Positions 34,405 through 43,378 of a stretch of 64,000 nucleotides of DNA are shown here, piece after piece. The DNA lies in assembly GCA_047602475.1 (NCBI GenBank), contig JASGHE010000003.1, positions 682,001 to 746,000 of the forward strand, in the 5' to 3' direction. The translations under genes and the position numbers were made by a program. The DNA is from JAEUIE01 sp047602475. GTDB lineage: Bacteria; Planctomycetota; Planctomycetia; Gemmatales; HRBIN36. The first letter of the stretch is position 1, and each line of letters begins with the position of its first letter. Below the pieces are notes generated by a model, which was not told the origin of the DNA, made no database searches, and saw only the letters and a list, made by a program, of their open reading frames with translations.

Positions 34405-34515
34405 AAGTTGTCAGTTGTCAGTTTTCAGTTGTTAGAAAGAAACCTGGACACTACGAACAGCACTGATGCAGTCGAAACCTGCTGCTGACAACTGACAACT
34501 TAGAACTGACAACTT
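34405..34515. repeat. Inverted pair of heptamer tracts (GTCAGTT) upstream of hslV
   Basis: GTCAGTT-type heptamers at 34405-34436 and their inverse (ACTGACA units) at 34483-34515, 46 bases apart, so the region can fold into a large hairpin. It ends 15 bases before the hslV start. Confidence 0.7.
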
Positions 34516-34530
34516 GTATTGGACGTTTCT

Positions 34531-35070
34531 ATGCAGCAGATTCACGCAACTACTATCCTCGCTGTTCGCCATCAGGGTAAGACTGCGGTCGGCGGCGATG
34601 GCCAGGTGACGCTGGGCAATATCGTGATGAAACAGGATGCCCAGAAGATTCGCAAGCTTGATGGGGGCAGAGTGCTCGTCGGTTTTGCCGGCGGGGCGGC
34701 GGATGCATTCGCCTTGATGGAACGGTTCGAGGCGAAGCTCAAGGACCATGCGGGCAGTGTTCCGAGGGCAGCAGTCGAACTTGCGAAAGACTGGCGAACG
34801 GATCGCTCCATGCGCCGGCTTGAAGCGATGATGATTGCTGCGGATAAGGAGAACCTTTTGCTCGTCAGTGGCACCGGCGATGTGATTCAGCCCAACGACG
34901 GTGTCATCGGCATCGGTTCGGGCGGGTCGTATGCATTAGCGGCGGCCCGGGCACTCGTTGCTCACTCGAAGTTGTCAGCGAAGGAGATCGTTAAGGCTGC
35001 CCTCGAAATAGCAGGAGAGCTGTGCATTTACACCAATCGCAATATTGTTGTGGAAGAAGTTGTCAGTTGA
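34531..35070 (+). CDS. hslV: ATP-dependent protease proteolytic subunit HslV
   Basis: 179 residues from ATG 34531. The N-terminal threonine-protease motif TTILAVRHQGKTAVGGDGQVT starts at residue 7, preceded by the short propeptide MQQIHA that must be removed to free the catalytic Thr; this differs from the E. coli type, where Thr follows Met1. GFAGGAADAF and IGSGGSYALAAARAL are conserved. The last residues EVVS and the stop are written by a GTCAGTT heptamer tract. hslU follows after 93 bases, so HslV should form the peptidase core of HslUV. Confidence 0.95.
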   Translation: MQQIHATTILAVRHQGKTAVGGDGQVTLGNIVMKQDAQKIRKLDGGRVLVGFAGGAADAFALMERFEAKLKDHAGSVPRAAVELAKDWRTDRSMRRLEAMMIAADKENLLLVSGTGDVIQPNDGVIGIGSGGSYALAAARALVAHSKLSAKEIVKAALEIAGELCIYTNRNIVVEEVVS

Positions 35071-35137
35071 TAGTTGTCAGTTGTCAGCAGCCGAACTCTG
35101 GTATTACTGACAACTGAAAACTGAAAACTGACAACTT
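35058..35137. repeat. Inverted heptamer tracts between hslV and hslU
   Basis: GTCAGTT units at 35058-35090, including the end of hslV, and ACTGACA/ACTGAAA units at 35107-35137; same words as upstream of hslV, so the gene is bracketed. Confidence 0.7.
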
Positions 35138-35163
35138 GTTACGAAAGCGCTCACTAACTCACG

Positions 35164-36498
35164 ATGAACCAAATGAAGCCATTAACCCCCAAACAAATCG
35201 TCGCCGCCCTGGATAAGCACATCGTCGGGCAGGCTGCTGCCAAGAAGTCGGTCGCTATCGCTCTGCGGAATCGCTGGCGGAGACAACAGCTTCCGGAGGC
35301 GATGCAGCAGGACATCACCCCGAAGAACATCCTGATGATCGGGCCTACAGGTGTCGGCAAGACGGAGATTGCCCGCCGGCTGGCACAACTGGTCGGGGCA
35401 CCGTTCGTGAAGGTCGAAGCGACCAAGTACACCGAAGTCGGTTATCATGGCCGCGATGTTGACAGCATGGTGCGTGACCTGACCGAAGTCGCTATCGGCA
35501 TGGTGCGGACGGAGCAGCGGAAGCAGGTCGAAACCAAAGCGGTCGACAAGGTCAACGAACGGCTGCTCGATCTGCTGGTGCCTTCCACGGGTTGGGAGCC
35601 AGACATCAGTCCTGAGCAGGCCGAACGCAACAGCCGGACCAGGGAGAAGATCAAGACCAAGCTATTAGCCGGGGAGATGGAAGAGACCGAGGTCGAAATC
35701 CAGGTGGAGCAGAAGCAGCCTCAGGTAACGATGCTGGGGCTGGGGCAGATGGAATCGGACTTGCAGACGGTCATCGAGAAGATGATGCCCAAGAATTCAG
35801 CCACGCGCAAGCTGCCGGTGAAAGAAGCCCGCAAGGTGCTCTTGGAGCAGGAATCGGAGACGCTGATCGATAAGCAGGTCGTCATTGAGAAGGCGATCAA
35901 ACTGGTAGAGAACCAGGGCATCTTGTTCATCGATGAGATCGATAAAGTCTGTGGGCCGCAGTCAGGCCATGGACCGGATGTTTCCCGGCAGGGTGTGCAG
36001 CGCGATCTGCTGCCTATCGTGGAAGGGACGACGGTCAGCACCCGTTACGGGCCGGTCAGCACCGATCACGTTCTGTTCATTGCCGCGGGGGCGTTTCATG
36101 TCTCGAAGCCATCGGACTTGATGCCGGAGCTACAAGGCCGCTTTCCGATTCGGGTGGAGTTGGAAGATCTCAACAAGGCCGACTTCCTACGCATCCTTAC
36201 TGAACCGCAGCATGCCCTCACCAAGCAGTACAGTGAACTGCTGGCGACCGAAGGGATCAAGGTCAGCTTCACCGATGATGCCCTGACAGAGATGGCTGAG
36301 TTGGCGTATGAAGCCAACCGGGCGACACAGAACATCGGTGCGAGACGATTGCACACGATCATCGAGAGATTAGTAGAAGACATCAGCTACGCCGGGCCGG
36401 ACTGGAAGCCGAAGAAGTTCTCGATTGATAAGGCGTATGTGCAGAAGCAGTTGGGGCATCTGTTCAAGAAGGAAGACTTGAGCAAGTTTATTCTGTGA
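35164..36498 (+). CDS. hslU: ATP-dependent protease ATPase subunit HslU
   Basis: 444 residues, AAA+ unfoldase of the HslUV protease. Walker A GPTGVGKTE (about 58-66), the intermediate domain with Lys/Glu/Gln-rich coiled coil (about 110-235), Walker B LFIDEIDKVCG (about 257), the sensor segment GRFPIRVEL, and a C-terminal tail ending KKEDLSKFIL, in which the last residues dock into HslV. Length is normal. No good Shine-Dalgarno precedes ATG 35164; translation may depend on coupling to hslV. Confidence 0.96.
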   Translation: MNQMKPLTPKQIVAALDKHIVGQAAAKKSVAIALRNRWRRQQLPEAMQQDITPKNILMIGPTGVGKTEIARRLAQLVGAPFVKVEATKYTEVGYHGRDVDSMVRDLTEVAIGMVRTEQRKQVETKAVDKVNERLLDLLVPSTGWEPDISPEQAERNSRTREKIKTKLLAGEMEETEVEIQVEQKQPQVTMLGLGQMESDLQTVIEKMMPKNSATRKLPVKEARKVLLEQESETLIDKQVVIEKAIKLVENQGILFIDEIDKVCGPQSGHGPDVSRQGVQRDLLPIVEGTTVSTRYGPVSTDHVLFIAAGAFHVSKPSDLMPELQGRFPIRVELEDLNKADFLRILTEPQHALTKQYSELLATEGIKVSFTDDALTEMAELAYEANRATQNIGARRLHTIIERLVEDISYAGPDWKPKKFSIDKAYVQKQLGHLFKKEDLSKFIL

Positions 36499-36502
36499 TA
36501 GG

Positions 36503-36602
36503 TTCTCCCCCTTTCCAAGGGGGAGTTAGAGGGGGTAGTTGCGGAAGAAGTTAAGGACATCGCTAACCCCACCTAACCTCCCCTTGGTAAGGGCAGGAAC
36601 CA
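36503..36602. repeat. Palindromic element, family K
   Basis: CTCCCCCTTTCCAAGGGGGA at the left, CTCCCCTTGGTAAGGGCAGG at the right; immediately follows the hslU stop. Confidence 0.85.
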
Positions 36603-36650
36603 GACACAATCAGGCTGAACCTGATATGCCTGTGCTGTATCCTTCCCCTC

Positions 36651-37691
36651 ATGGCTACGAACTGGATCGACATTGATGGCAGCGAAGGAGAGGGGGGCGG
36701 GCAGATACTGCGCTCCAGCCTGGCGCTCAGCGTGTTGACAGGCAAGCCGGTACGGTTCACCAACATCAGGGCGAAGCGATCAAAGCCGGGCTTGCAGGCG
36801 CAGCACCTGGCCAGCGTGCAGGCAGCAGCGATGATCTGCCAGGCGAACGTGAGTGGCGATGAGCTGGGCAGCCAGCAGGTGAGCTTTCGTCCGGGGCCGG
36901 TGCAATCGGGAGAGTACTTCTTCAAGATCGGCACAGCCGGGGCGACGGCTTTGGTGCTGCATACTGTCTATCTGCCACTATTACTGAAGGGACAGGGACC
37001 CAGCTCGATTCGCATCGAAGGGGGCACTCATGCCCTGGCTGCGCCGAGTGGGGAATACCTCACCATCACCTGGGCAGGTTATCTTCAAGCGATGGGGGCA
37101 CAGATCGAGGTGAAGATCAACAAGCCGGGCTTCTTCCCCAAGGGGGGTGGGTTGCTGCAGGCGGACATCATACCCAATGGGACACTATCCCCCTTGATGG
37201 CTACCGAGATGCTGCCGACAAGCCATGGGAGGGTGGAGTCCCTCGCCAGTGTGGGTGGCAAACTACCTCTTACCGTGAGCGAACTCATCGCTGCACGGTG
37301 TATTGAACGACTGGGCGAGGGTTGCATCGGTTTAGTCATGAAGTATCCTCACGCCAAATCACCGGGCGCGGTGGCCAGCATCATCGATCATCGGGGCACG
37401 GTGCCGAGCGTGTTCTATGGTCTGGGTGCCCGGGGCAAACCTTCTGAAGCGGTGGCTGATGAAGCGATTGATGCCTACCTGGCTCATCGGGAGACGGGGT
37501 GTCCCGTTGATCCCCATGCAGCGGATCAACTGTTGTTGCCGCTCGTGTTTGCGAGCGGAGGATCGGCGTATCGGACAAGCGCCATCACGCAGCATCTACT
37601 GACGCAGCGGGATATCATCGGTCGCTTTGTTAATCGAGATGTCGAGATTGTCGGTGAGTTGGGGCAGCCGGGCGAGGTGAAGATTTTGTAG
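36651..37691 (+). CDS. rtcA: RNA 3'-terminal phosphate cyclase
   Basis: 346 residues. RtcA converts RNA 3'-phosphate to a 2',3'-cyclic phosphate via adenylation of an active-site histidine. Conserved DGSEGEGGGQILRSSLALS at the N-terminus (about 9-27), GGTHALAAPSGEYL, FFPKGGG near residue 163, and the nucleotidyl-accepting His in AITQHLLTQRDI (about 321). Length normal. The usual partner rtcB and regulator rtcR are not adjacent. Hemmed between two family K repeats. Confidence 0.93.
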   Translation: MATNWIDIDGSEGEGGGQILRSSLALSVLTGKPVRFTNIRAKRSKPGLQAQHLASVQAAAMICQANVSGDELGSQQVSFRPGPVQSGEYFFKIGTAGATALVLHTVYLPLLLKGQGPSSIRIEGGTHALAAPSGEYLTITWAGYLQAMGAQIEVKINKPGFFPKGGGLLQADIIPNGTLSPLMATEMLPTSHGRVESLASVGGKLPLTVSELIAARCIERLGEGCIGLVMKYPHAKSPGAVASIIDHRGTVPSVFYGLGARGKPSEAVADEAIDAYLAHRETGCPVDPHAADQLLLPLVFASGGSAYRTSAITQHLLTQRDIIGRFVNRDVEIVGELGQPGEVKIL

Positions 37692-37693
37692 AG

Positions 37694-37828
37694 GTTTTCT
37701 CTCCCCCTTTCCAAGGGGGAGTTGGAGGGGGTAATTGTGAAGAAGTTCATATCGTCGCTGAACCCCACCTAACCTCCCCTTGGTAAGGGGAGGAACCAGA
37801 CGATCTCCCGTACTAAGGGGAGGAGCCA
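37694..37828. repeat. Palindromic element, family K, with an extra half-unit
   Basis: CTCCCCCTTTCCAAGGGGGA and CTCCCCTTGGTAAGGGGAGG, followed after 8 bases by a decayed third hairpin (CTCCCGTACTAAGGGGAG). Confidence 0.8.
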
Positions 37829-37934
37829 GAGAGAGAAGATTTGATCATGAATGACCAGTTTCCTCTTGCACGAAAACGATCAGCGATTATGCTCGCCCCA
37901 TTCATCTCATTCGCCGTTCCGATTGAAGGAGCCG

Positions 37935-38108
37935 ATGATGCAGGATGACAAACGCCGGCTACGGGAAGAGAAGCGTATCCTCAAGCGGGCGGGGCAGAAG
38001 CATGCCCGCCGCAAGGCCAAGCAGGTCATCCGGGACGATCCGGAGAATGCTCAGGATGCGGGGATGGATTATGGAAGGTGGAGCACGGCGAAGAAGGAGC
38101 AGGGGTAG
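37935..38108 (+). CDS. Small basic protein of unknown function
   Basis: 57 residues from ATG 37935, supported by GAAGGAG 6 bases upstream. Very rich in Lys/Arg (RRLREEKRILKRAGQKHARR), helical, ending DAGMDYGRWSTAKKEQG. No known family recognised; a nucleic-acid-binding role is only a guess from charge. The good ribosome-binding site and codon use support a real gene. Confidence 0.5.
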   Translation: MMQDDKRRLREEKRILKRAGQKHARRKAKQVIRDDPENAQDAGMDYGRWSTAKKEQG

Positions 38109-38128
38109 GCGGAGAGTTAAGAATTGGC

Positions 38129-38328
38129 AGCCCCTGATAAGGGGCGACCGGGTGGTAGCTGGCAGCGCTAGCTGCCAGTTGATGGGTGCATTGATTGAAG
38201 AGCCCCGTAAGGGGCGATTGGAACAGGACGCAAGTTCCAATCGCCCCCTACGGGGCTCTGTTGTTTGCTCGTCTCATTCTGGCAGCTTGCGCAGCCAGCT
38301 ACCGCCGGGTCGCCCCTTACCAGGGGCT
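38129..38328. repeat. Composite palindromic element, family A (copy 4)
   Basis: Inner hairpin GAGCCCCGTAAGGGGCGATT with AATCGCCCCCTACGGGGCTC; outer arms AGCCCCTGATAAGGGGCGAC and GTCGCCCCTTACCAGGGGCT. Confidence 0.85.
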
Positions 38329-38486
38329 GCAATGCACCAACATAGTACGGTAGCTACCACCACCACCAACAGCAACAACAACAATTCGATGTAAGAATGC
38401 TATTGTGTCAAGTAAGCTCCGAAGGAGCGGGAGAAGCGATCTCGATTTCTCTCGGCCCGTTGTGCCTTTATCTCAAGGACGGCCCG

Positions 38487-39233
38487 TTACCCAGGGCTGC
38501 GCTCTGGGCTATGCTCTCGCGCACCTTCTGTGCTTTCACTGGCGACCACCTCCGGTCTCTCAATCATCTTCACATCCCCCTTGGCAATCAGCCAGATGAA
38601 ATAGCAGAAGCATCCTGCTCCGACTAACACGGCGATGTGGAACAGTTCATGTGGCCCCAGAACATCGGGGATGAGGATGGGGGCTTTCAGGAAATCGAGC
38701 ACGGCACCGAAGGTGTAGGCGATGCCGCCCCAAAAGAGGGGGCGGAAGAGCCAGCCGCCGTAGTAGTACCAGATGAAGTAGCCGGAGAGCATGCCGAGCC
38801 AGCCGAGACCGAGGTAGAGGGAGAGCCCCACGAACTCGGAGAGATCGTTGAAGAAGATGCTCTTGAGGGTGACGCCGGTGATGGCACAGATCCAGACGAA
38901 GGAGAGCGGTCCCCAGCGTTTCCAGCCTCGGAAGAGAATGTAGTGGGCAGGAGCGAAGGTGCCGGCGATGAGCAGAAAGATGGCGGCGTGATCGAGCCGT
39001 TGCATCACCATGCGGCTGGTCGATTCCCTGGGCAGCATGTGGTAGACGCCGCTCATGGAGAAGAGCAGGACGTTGGAGAGGCCGTAAACTGCGAGGGAGA
39101 TCATGCGTCCCGTGTCGCCCCGGCCGCGCCAGACGAGCAGGACAGTCATGATGAGGAAGAACGGCACTCCTACCATGAGATGGGAAAGTGAACTGACGGG
39201 ATCGTAGAACCCCGGAATGGGCGTTGGTTGCAT
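38487..39233 (-). CDS. Hemolysin III / PAQR-family membrane protein
   Basis: 248 residues with seven predicted membrane helices. Family motifs: SGVYHML (about 60-66) and RLDHAAIFLLIAGTFAP (about 79-95) near the first metal-ligand histidines, and HELFHIAVLVGAG (about 196-208) with the last two. PAQR proteins may bind zinc and act as lipid hydrolases; the true role of bacterial members is unsettled. The tail after residue 220 is hydrophilic. Close to the SHD1 gene (5 bases between stop and start), so probably co-transcribed with it. Confidence 0.85.
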   Translation of the reverse strand: MQPTPIPGFYDPVSSLSHLMVGVPFFLIMTVLLVWRGRGDTGRMISLAVYGLSNVLLFSMSGVYHMLPRESTSRMVMQRLDHAAIFLLIAGTFAPAHYILFRGWKRWGPLSFVWICAITGVTLKSIFFNDLSEFVGLSLYLGLGWLGMLSGYFIWYYYGGWLFRPLFWGGIAYTFGAVLDFLKAPILIPDVLGPHELFHIAVLVGAGCFCYFIWLIAKGDVKMIERPEVVASESTEGAREHSPERSPG

Positions 39234-39238
39234 CGTGC

Positions 39239-41161
39239 TTAACGGATTCCGTTGGAAGTAACCTGCGATCGCTTCAGGCTCGTCGATCCTTGCGGCTGAT
39301 CCGACAGAGCGCGGGCGACATACTTGGGAAGTTCTACGTGCTTGAAGAAGTTGGCGTTCGGGGTGCCATACTGCTTCAAGTGACTTTCGATGGTTTCATC
39401 CTTCTTGAGCTGGATGAAATGGGGAGGATGATTACCGCCCCCGGTTGACCATTGCGTACGGCCATCGGCGACAAGCTTGAGCGTGTAGGTCCAGCCGGGC
39501 ACCGTATGGGTCTTGTCCCGTCCGAACCCTGGCCCGAACATATGGTAGGAAACTTCGTGATCCTTGCTCTTCTCCAGCCCAGCGACGAGGGTGGGACCGC
39601 CGGAACCGACTTTGAAACCTGTCTCTTCGAGCTTTCTGGTGAGCGCCTCAATCGCTTCCTGCTGAAGAGTGGAATCGCTGATGCCGCTCGCATCCACGCG
39701 GACCGTCGCGCCGGGCTTGAGGACGAAGAAGTTGGGATCGGTCCTGGCCTGTTCGAGAAGCTGCACAGCGGCAGAGTGGGGCAACTTGGCGGGCACCAGC
39801 GTGGAGCCTTTTCCGCCATTGCCCCCGGCGATCATCAGCGTATAGTCGCCGAGGAAGGCAGCTTTTTCGATGCCATCGTACGCCCAGACATTGACGTTCA
39901 TATCGGGGGCGAGATAGCTGAGAGGCTGCCCGCCCATCAGCGTCATCGGCGAGGTCCAGTACAACGGTGATTCGTGGCCAAACCCATTGGCGCTGATCGA
40001 GGTCACCAGGCTGGCGGTGGGCAGTTCGTAGATTTCGACCTTGTTGGCATTCTGGACAGCCAGAAGTCTGCCGTCGGGGCTGATGGCGAACCGGCCATGG
40101 GTGCCATGCCCCAGCGGTTTGACCCCCAGCGTCTCGCCGGTAGCTGCGTCGAGCAGCACCAGATCGGTATTGCTCTTGCCGACGATGAACTTCTGATCGG
40201 GGGAAAGGGCAGGGCTGGTGTTGCCCTGGAGTTGTAGACTCTGGATTGGTTTCAGGCTGTCGGCGTTCCACCAGGTGAGCATGCCGCCGCTGAGCCAGGT
40301 GAGGAACGTCTTGCCATCGCTAAGGAAAGTGGCGCCATGCACATCTTTGCCATGGTTGTTTTCCTCTTTAGAGGCTTCCCAGCGATGTTGACGGACAAGG
40401 TCCGAATCGGTGATCTTCCAGAGTTCCAGCACATTGCTCTTGTTATGGCCAAAGATGTCCTGCCGGGCGACGACCTGGGTGCCATCGGCACTGATGGCGA
40501 GGGGGGTAAACTTGCCTGAGACGGGGAACGACTTGACGATGTTGCCCTTTTCGAGATCGCAGAGATGTACGGTGCTGGTGGCGCTGTCTTTATTGCCCGG
40601 CTTATCGAAGCCTGACACGACGACGGCCCGCTTGGCCGTGGCGGAAGCGACCACGCCAGTGGGTTTGTCCCAGAAGTCGGCGCTGGGGATGGCCACGGGA
40701 CGTGGCTGCCAGTCGAGCTTGAGACTGACGGGGATGGTGTTCTGTTCTTTCCAGTCGGACCCGAAGACGCTAAGTTGCTTAACGCCGGCCCAATCGATAT
40801 TGGCCTGGGCGGGGACGTTGGGATCAGCTTCCGGCGTGGTCTTGGAGCCGGTCTTGCGGTTGTTGCGTCCTGTGCCGGCGGTCTTGCCGGCTTCTTTGAA
40901 GGGGTTGTTGGCGTCCCCGGACAGCTTCTTGGAGTGAAGCTTCAATGCCTCGCTACGGTCTTCGGGCTTGAGCTTGTTGAGCTCGATCTGGATGCGCGAG
41001 CCATCTTCTTTTTCGAGGATGACCTTGCCGCCTTCGAGGGTGATGAATTTAGCTTCGATGGTGTACTTGCCGCTGGCATCTGACCAGGTACGCAGATCGT
41101 CAGCGGCGAGGATGGTCAGGCAGGCAAGGAAAACGACGAGGGTCAGTGATAAACGGTGCAT
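39239..41161 (-). CDS. SHD1-domain protein with beta-propeller-like region
   Basis: 640 residues from ATG 41161. The longer reading adds 46 implausible residues before a clean signal peptide (LSLTLVVFLACLTILA). An SHD1 (SLA1 homology 1) domain at about 22-75 (LRTWSDASGKYTIEAKFI, then KLKPEDRSEAL), a Gly/Thr-rich linker, then about 400 residues of WD40-like repeats (FAISPDGRLLAVQNANKVEI is the clearest unit) and a C-terminal domain (about 500-640). SHD1 domains are unusually common in planctomycetes. Exported; function unknown. Confidence 0.7.
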   Translation of the reverse strand: MHRLSLTLVVFLACLTILAADDLRTWSDASGKYTIEAKFITLEGGKVILEKEDGSRIQIELNKLKPEDRSEALKLHSKKLSGDANNPFKEAGKTAGTGRNNRKTGSKTTPEADPNVPAQANIDWAGVKQLSVFGSDWKEQNTIPVSLKLDWQPRPVAIPSADFWDKPTGVVASATAKRAVVVSGFDKPGNKDSATSTVHLCDLEKGNIVKSFPVSGKFTPLAISADGTQVVARQDIFGHNKSNVLELWKITDSDLVRQHRWEASKEENNHGKDVHGATFLSDGKTFLTWLSGGMLTWWNADSLKPIQSLQLQGNTSPALSPDQKFIVGKSNTDLVLLDAATGETLGVKPLGHGTHGRFAISPDGRLLAVQNANKVEIYELPTASLVTSISANGFGHESPLYWTSPMTLMGGQPLSYLAPDMNVNVWAYDGIEKAAFLGDYTLMIAGGNGGKGSTLVPAKLPHSAAVQLLEQARTDPNFFVLKPGATVRVDASGISDSTLQQEAIEALTRKLEETGFKVGSGGPTLVAGLEKSKDHEVSYHMFGPGFGRDKTHTVPGWTYTLKLVADGRTQWSTGGGNHPPHFIQLKKDETIESHLKQYGTPNANFFKHVELPKYVARALSDQPQGSTSLKRSQVTSNGIR

Positions 41162-41237
41162 CAGTATTGTCCCCAGAAAAGCGTGGAGGCATTGTAGCAC
41201 GAAGGGGGTGGGGGTGTCCAAGAAGGAATGGGGAAGA

Positions 41238-41272
41238 GGAGCCAGGAGTAAGAAGCCAGAAGCCAGAATAAG
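41238..41272. repeat. Heptanucleotide tandem repeat (AAGCCAG)
   Basis: GAGCCAG, GAGTAAG, AAGCCAG, AAGCCAG, AATAAG upstream of the SHD1 gene. Confidence 0.6.
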
Positions 41273-41283
41273 AATCGATGGAC

Positions 41284-41331
41284 GAAACCTGTGCCACACC
41301 CCGACGGAGTACCGCCGGAGTGTGGCACAGT
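41284..41331. repeat. Single palindromic hairpin with a GGAGTACCG tip
   Basis: TGTGCCACACCCCGACGG and CCGCCGGAGTGTGGCACA pair over about 18 bases around GAGTA. The tip word is that of families B, D and F; it follows the nagB stop. Confidence 0.7.
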
Positions 41332-41344
41332 CTTCGATGGATAC

Positions 41345-42320
41345 CTAATGGGCTTCGGCTGAAAGAGGCCCGGCGACGGCTTTGAGGATGAAGAGGCGTC
41401 CGGGCATGGTGGGCATCCAGGAACTGGGCACCCACGGGTCGGGGCCATAGTGGAGGGTCATCCGGACCGATTGCCCCTGCCAGTTAAAGTTGCCCTGGCA
41501 GCCATCGGCTCCGCCGATGCAGTAGTCAGCTTTGGTGAAGAGGCCGGGGCCGATGGTGTTGGCTCGCAGGGGGATCAGCGTCAGCCGGCTGGCGAAGCTG
41601 TGCAGCGAGTTCTGTTCGATGGTCAGCGGGTGGAGTTGGGCACCGAGGCGGAAGCAGTCGCTTCGCCAGGTATCCACATTCTTATATTCGGTAGCGAAGT
41701 GGGGTTCCCAGAAGGCGATGTGACAGGCTCGGCCGATGCCATAGACGACGACGAGCTTGGCCCCGTTCTTGCGGAGCTTGTCGATCTTCTCGGGGTACTG
41801 GGGCAGCAACTTGCGGGTGGCGAAGAACCGCTGCGACTTGGGAACAGTGAGCTTGCCGAGCGGGCCATAGAAGGCCTCTTCCATGGCCCCCTGGAAACTG
41901 CCGGCGCACTGGCGGGGCGCTATTGCCCTCTTGATCAGACCATTCGTCCATGTTGAAGCCATGGACGTGCTTGCAGGAGACGTTGTGCTTCTTGCAGAAG
42001 TAGACGACCCATTGATACATGCCCATGGGGCCGACGGGGAGGATCATGGCCAACTCTCGGCCGGCGTCGGCGGTTTCCTTGATCTGCGTGAAGATCTCGT
42101 AGCCCATCTTGGCGTTGAGGGTTTCGAGGCCGCCGGTGCTGTCGTTGCAGATGTCGAGGTCAAAGTGCTTGTGCCAGAACGGTTCACGCTGGATGAAGCG
42201 TTCCATCGAGTAGGCGGTGATCTTATCGATCCTGGCGTAGTCCCAGCCGGCAGGGTAGAAGGGGCCGGCGTAGGAATCGTGGTGGGTGGTGAGGAAGTTC
42301 ATGGGTGCCAAAGTTGTCAT
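41345..42320 (-). CDS. nagB: Glucosamine-6-phosphate deaminase-like protein (frame-broken)
   Basis: Frame 1 from ATG 42320 (or 42302) reads a NagB-type N-terminus through VGPMGMYQWVVYFCKKHNVS and HGFNMDEWSDQEGN, then turns to nonsense. Frame 2, shifted +1 near 41910-41920, continues with GSFQGAMEEAFYGPLGKL, IGRACHIAFWEPHFA and a normal end. The combined product, about 324 residues, fits the larger NagB/6-phosphogluconolactonase-like isomerases. It would convert glucosamine-6-phosphate to fructose-6-phosphate and ammonia. The PIG-L deacetylase just upstream fits an N-acetylglucosamine pathway. Indel in the assembly or real pseudogene: undecided. Confidence 0.72.
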
Positions 42321-42343
42321 TTGTTAGTTGTCAGTTATCAGTG
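42312..42343. repeat. Heptanucleotide tandem repeat (GTCAGTT)
   Basis: GTCATTT, GTTAGTT, GTCAGTT, ATCAGTG between nagB and the deacetylase; same word as around hslV. The longer nagB start codon lies inside it. Confidence 0.6.
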
Positions 42344-42354
42344 GGATACGGGCC

Positions 42355-43110
42355 CTAGATGGTGTGAGCAAGTGAAACAAGGACTTTGGTCAGTAAGCAA
42401 TCGGTGGGATAGCCATAGCCTCGGTGTTGGCGGAACCCCTCGGCACGTTTCACACCCACGCTCTGGCCCCGCTTCGTGGACCACTCGTCGAGCATTCTGG
42501 TGTATTCATCCACCCCGTAATGGGCACGGAGCCAGTCACGTTGGGAGGCGTGGGCGCAGATCATGGCCAGCTTCTTGTCGTAGACGCTGGTGATATCGAC
42601 GACGACGCTGGCCTTCGCTGGCTGGCCATCATGATCGATGATGCCGACCGGGTCGGCGTAGTAGAGGTGCGGAATGCTCGAGCCGGGCAGGACGGGGCCG
42701 TTGCCACAGTTGGGGACGATGCAGGCGTTGCTAGCGGCGCGAGCGAGTTGGGCGGTGACTTCGTGATCCATCATGTAATCCTGCTGGCTGTGGGTGAACA
42801 TCAGCGTCGGGGCGATGGCCCGGGTCAGGTTGATGGCCCGGCGGATCGAGTCGGCATCGAAGGTCACGTGGCAGTCACGCAGTTCGAGGCAATGGTACTT
42901 CGCACCGATGACATGGGCTGAGTGGATGTTCTCTGCCCGGCGGATAGAGGCGATCTCGATGGGGTTCATCGTCGAGCTGCCACCATCGCCGGGGGTGCTG
43001 GAGGCGATGTGGATTTCCCAGCCACGCTCGGCGAGCAGGGCGAGGGTGCCCGCGGCGAGGAACTCGCAGTCATCGGGGTGGGCCATCAGGCAGAGGGCAA
43101 CTTGACGCAT
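42355..43110 (-). CDS. PIG-L (LmbE-type) N-acetyl-sugar deacetylase
   Basis: 251 residues. The zinc site is recognised from AHPDD (10-14) and the distal DYMMDHEVT (about 111-119) with its conserved Asp-His; SIRRAENIHSA and FTHSQQDY are also family-like. PIG-L enzymes remove acetyl groups from N-acetylglucosamine-containing compounds. Upstream of and on the same strand as nagB (35 bases), so the pair could deacetylate then isomerise/deaminate amino sugars, an arrangement common in planctomycetes. Confidence 0.85.
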   Translation of the reverse strand: MRQVALCLMAHPDDCEFLAAGTLALLAERGWEIHIASSTPGDGGSSTMNPIEIASIRRAENIHSAHVIGAKYHCLELRDCHVTFDADSIRRAINLTRAIAPTLMFTHSQQDYMMDHEVTAQLARAASNACIVPNCGNGPVLPGSSIPHLYYADPVGIIDHDGQPAKASVVVDITSVYDKKLAMICAHASQRDWLRAHYGVDEYTRMLDEWSTKRGQSVGVKRAEGFRQHRGYGYPTDCLLTKVLVSLAHTI

Positions 43111-43120
43111 GGGTACTTCA

Positions 43121-43155
43121 GAAGCTAGGAGTTAGTAGCTAGGAGCTAGTAGGCA
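43121..43155. repeat. Heptanucleotide tandem repeat (AGCTAGG)
   Basis: AGCTAGG, AGTTAGT, AGCTAGG, AGCTAGT, then AGG. Upstream of the deacetylase start. Confidence 0.6.
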
Positions 43156-43169
43156 GAAGAAGATGCCTT

Positions 43170-43305
43170 CTCGTTCCCAGGCTCTGCCTGGGAACGCACT
43201 GCAACGCAGGCTCTGCCTGCTCTTTATTACATGATACTAGACTTGTCTCCGCTGCGAGGCGGAGCCTCGCTTTCAGTGCGTTCCCAGGCAGAGCCTGGGA
43301 ACGAG
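43170..43305. repeat. Palindromic element, family H
   Basis: Long arms CTCGTTCCCAGGCTCTGCCT and AGGCAGAGCCTGGGAACGAG, with internal hairpins GCAGGCTCTGCCTGC and GCGAGGCGGAGCCTCGC. Only copy in the window. Confidence 0.8.
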
Positions 43306-43319
43306 AATGCGCATAACAA

Positions 43320-43353
43320 CGCAGCCGACAGAGTGTAACTCTGCCGGCTGCGG
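43320..43353 (-). terminator. Terminator-like hairpin of the PhnD-type gene
   Basis: On the minus strand CGCAGCCGGCAGAG pairs with CTCTGTCGGCTGCG around a short loop, then TTGTTATG. It lies 26 bases past the stop. Confidence 0.6.
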
Positions 43354-43378
43354 GGTGGGTGTCAGTCACGCTGTTGTG

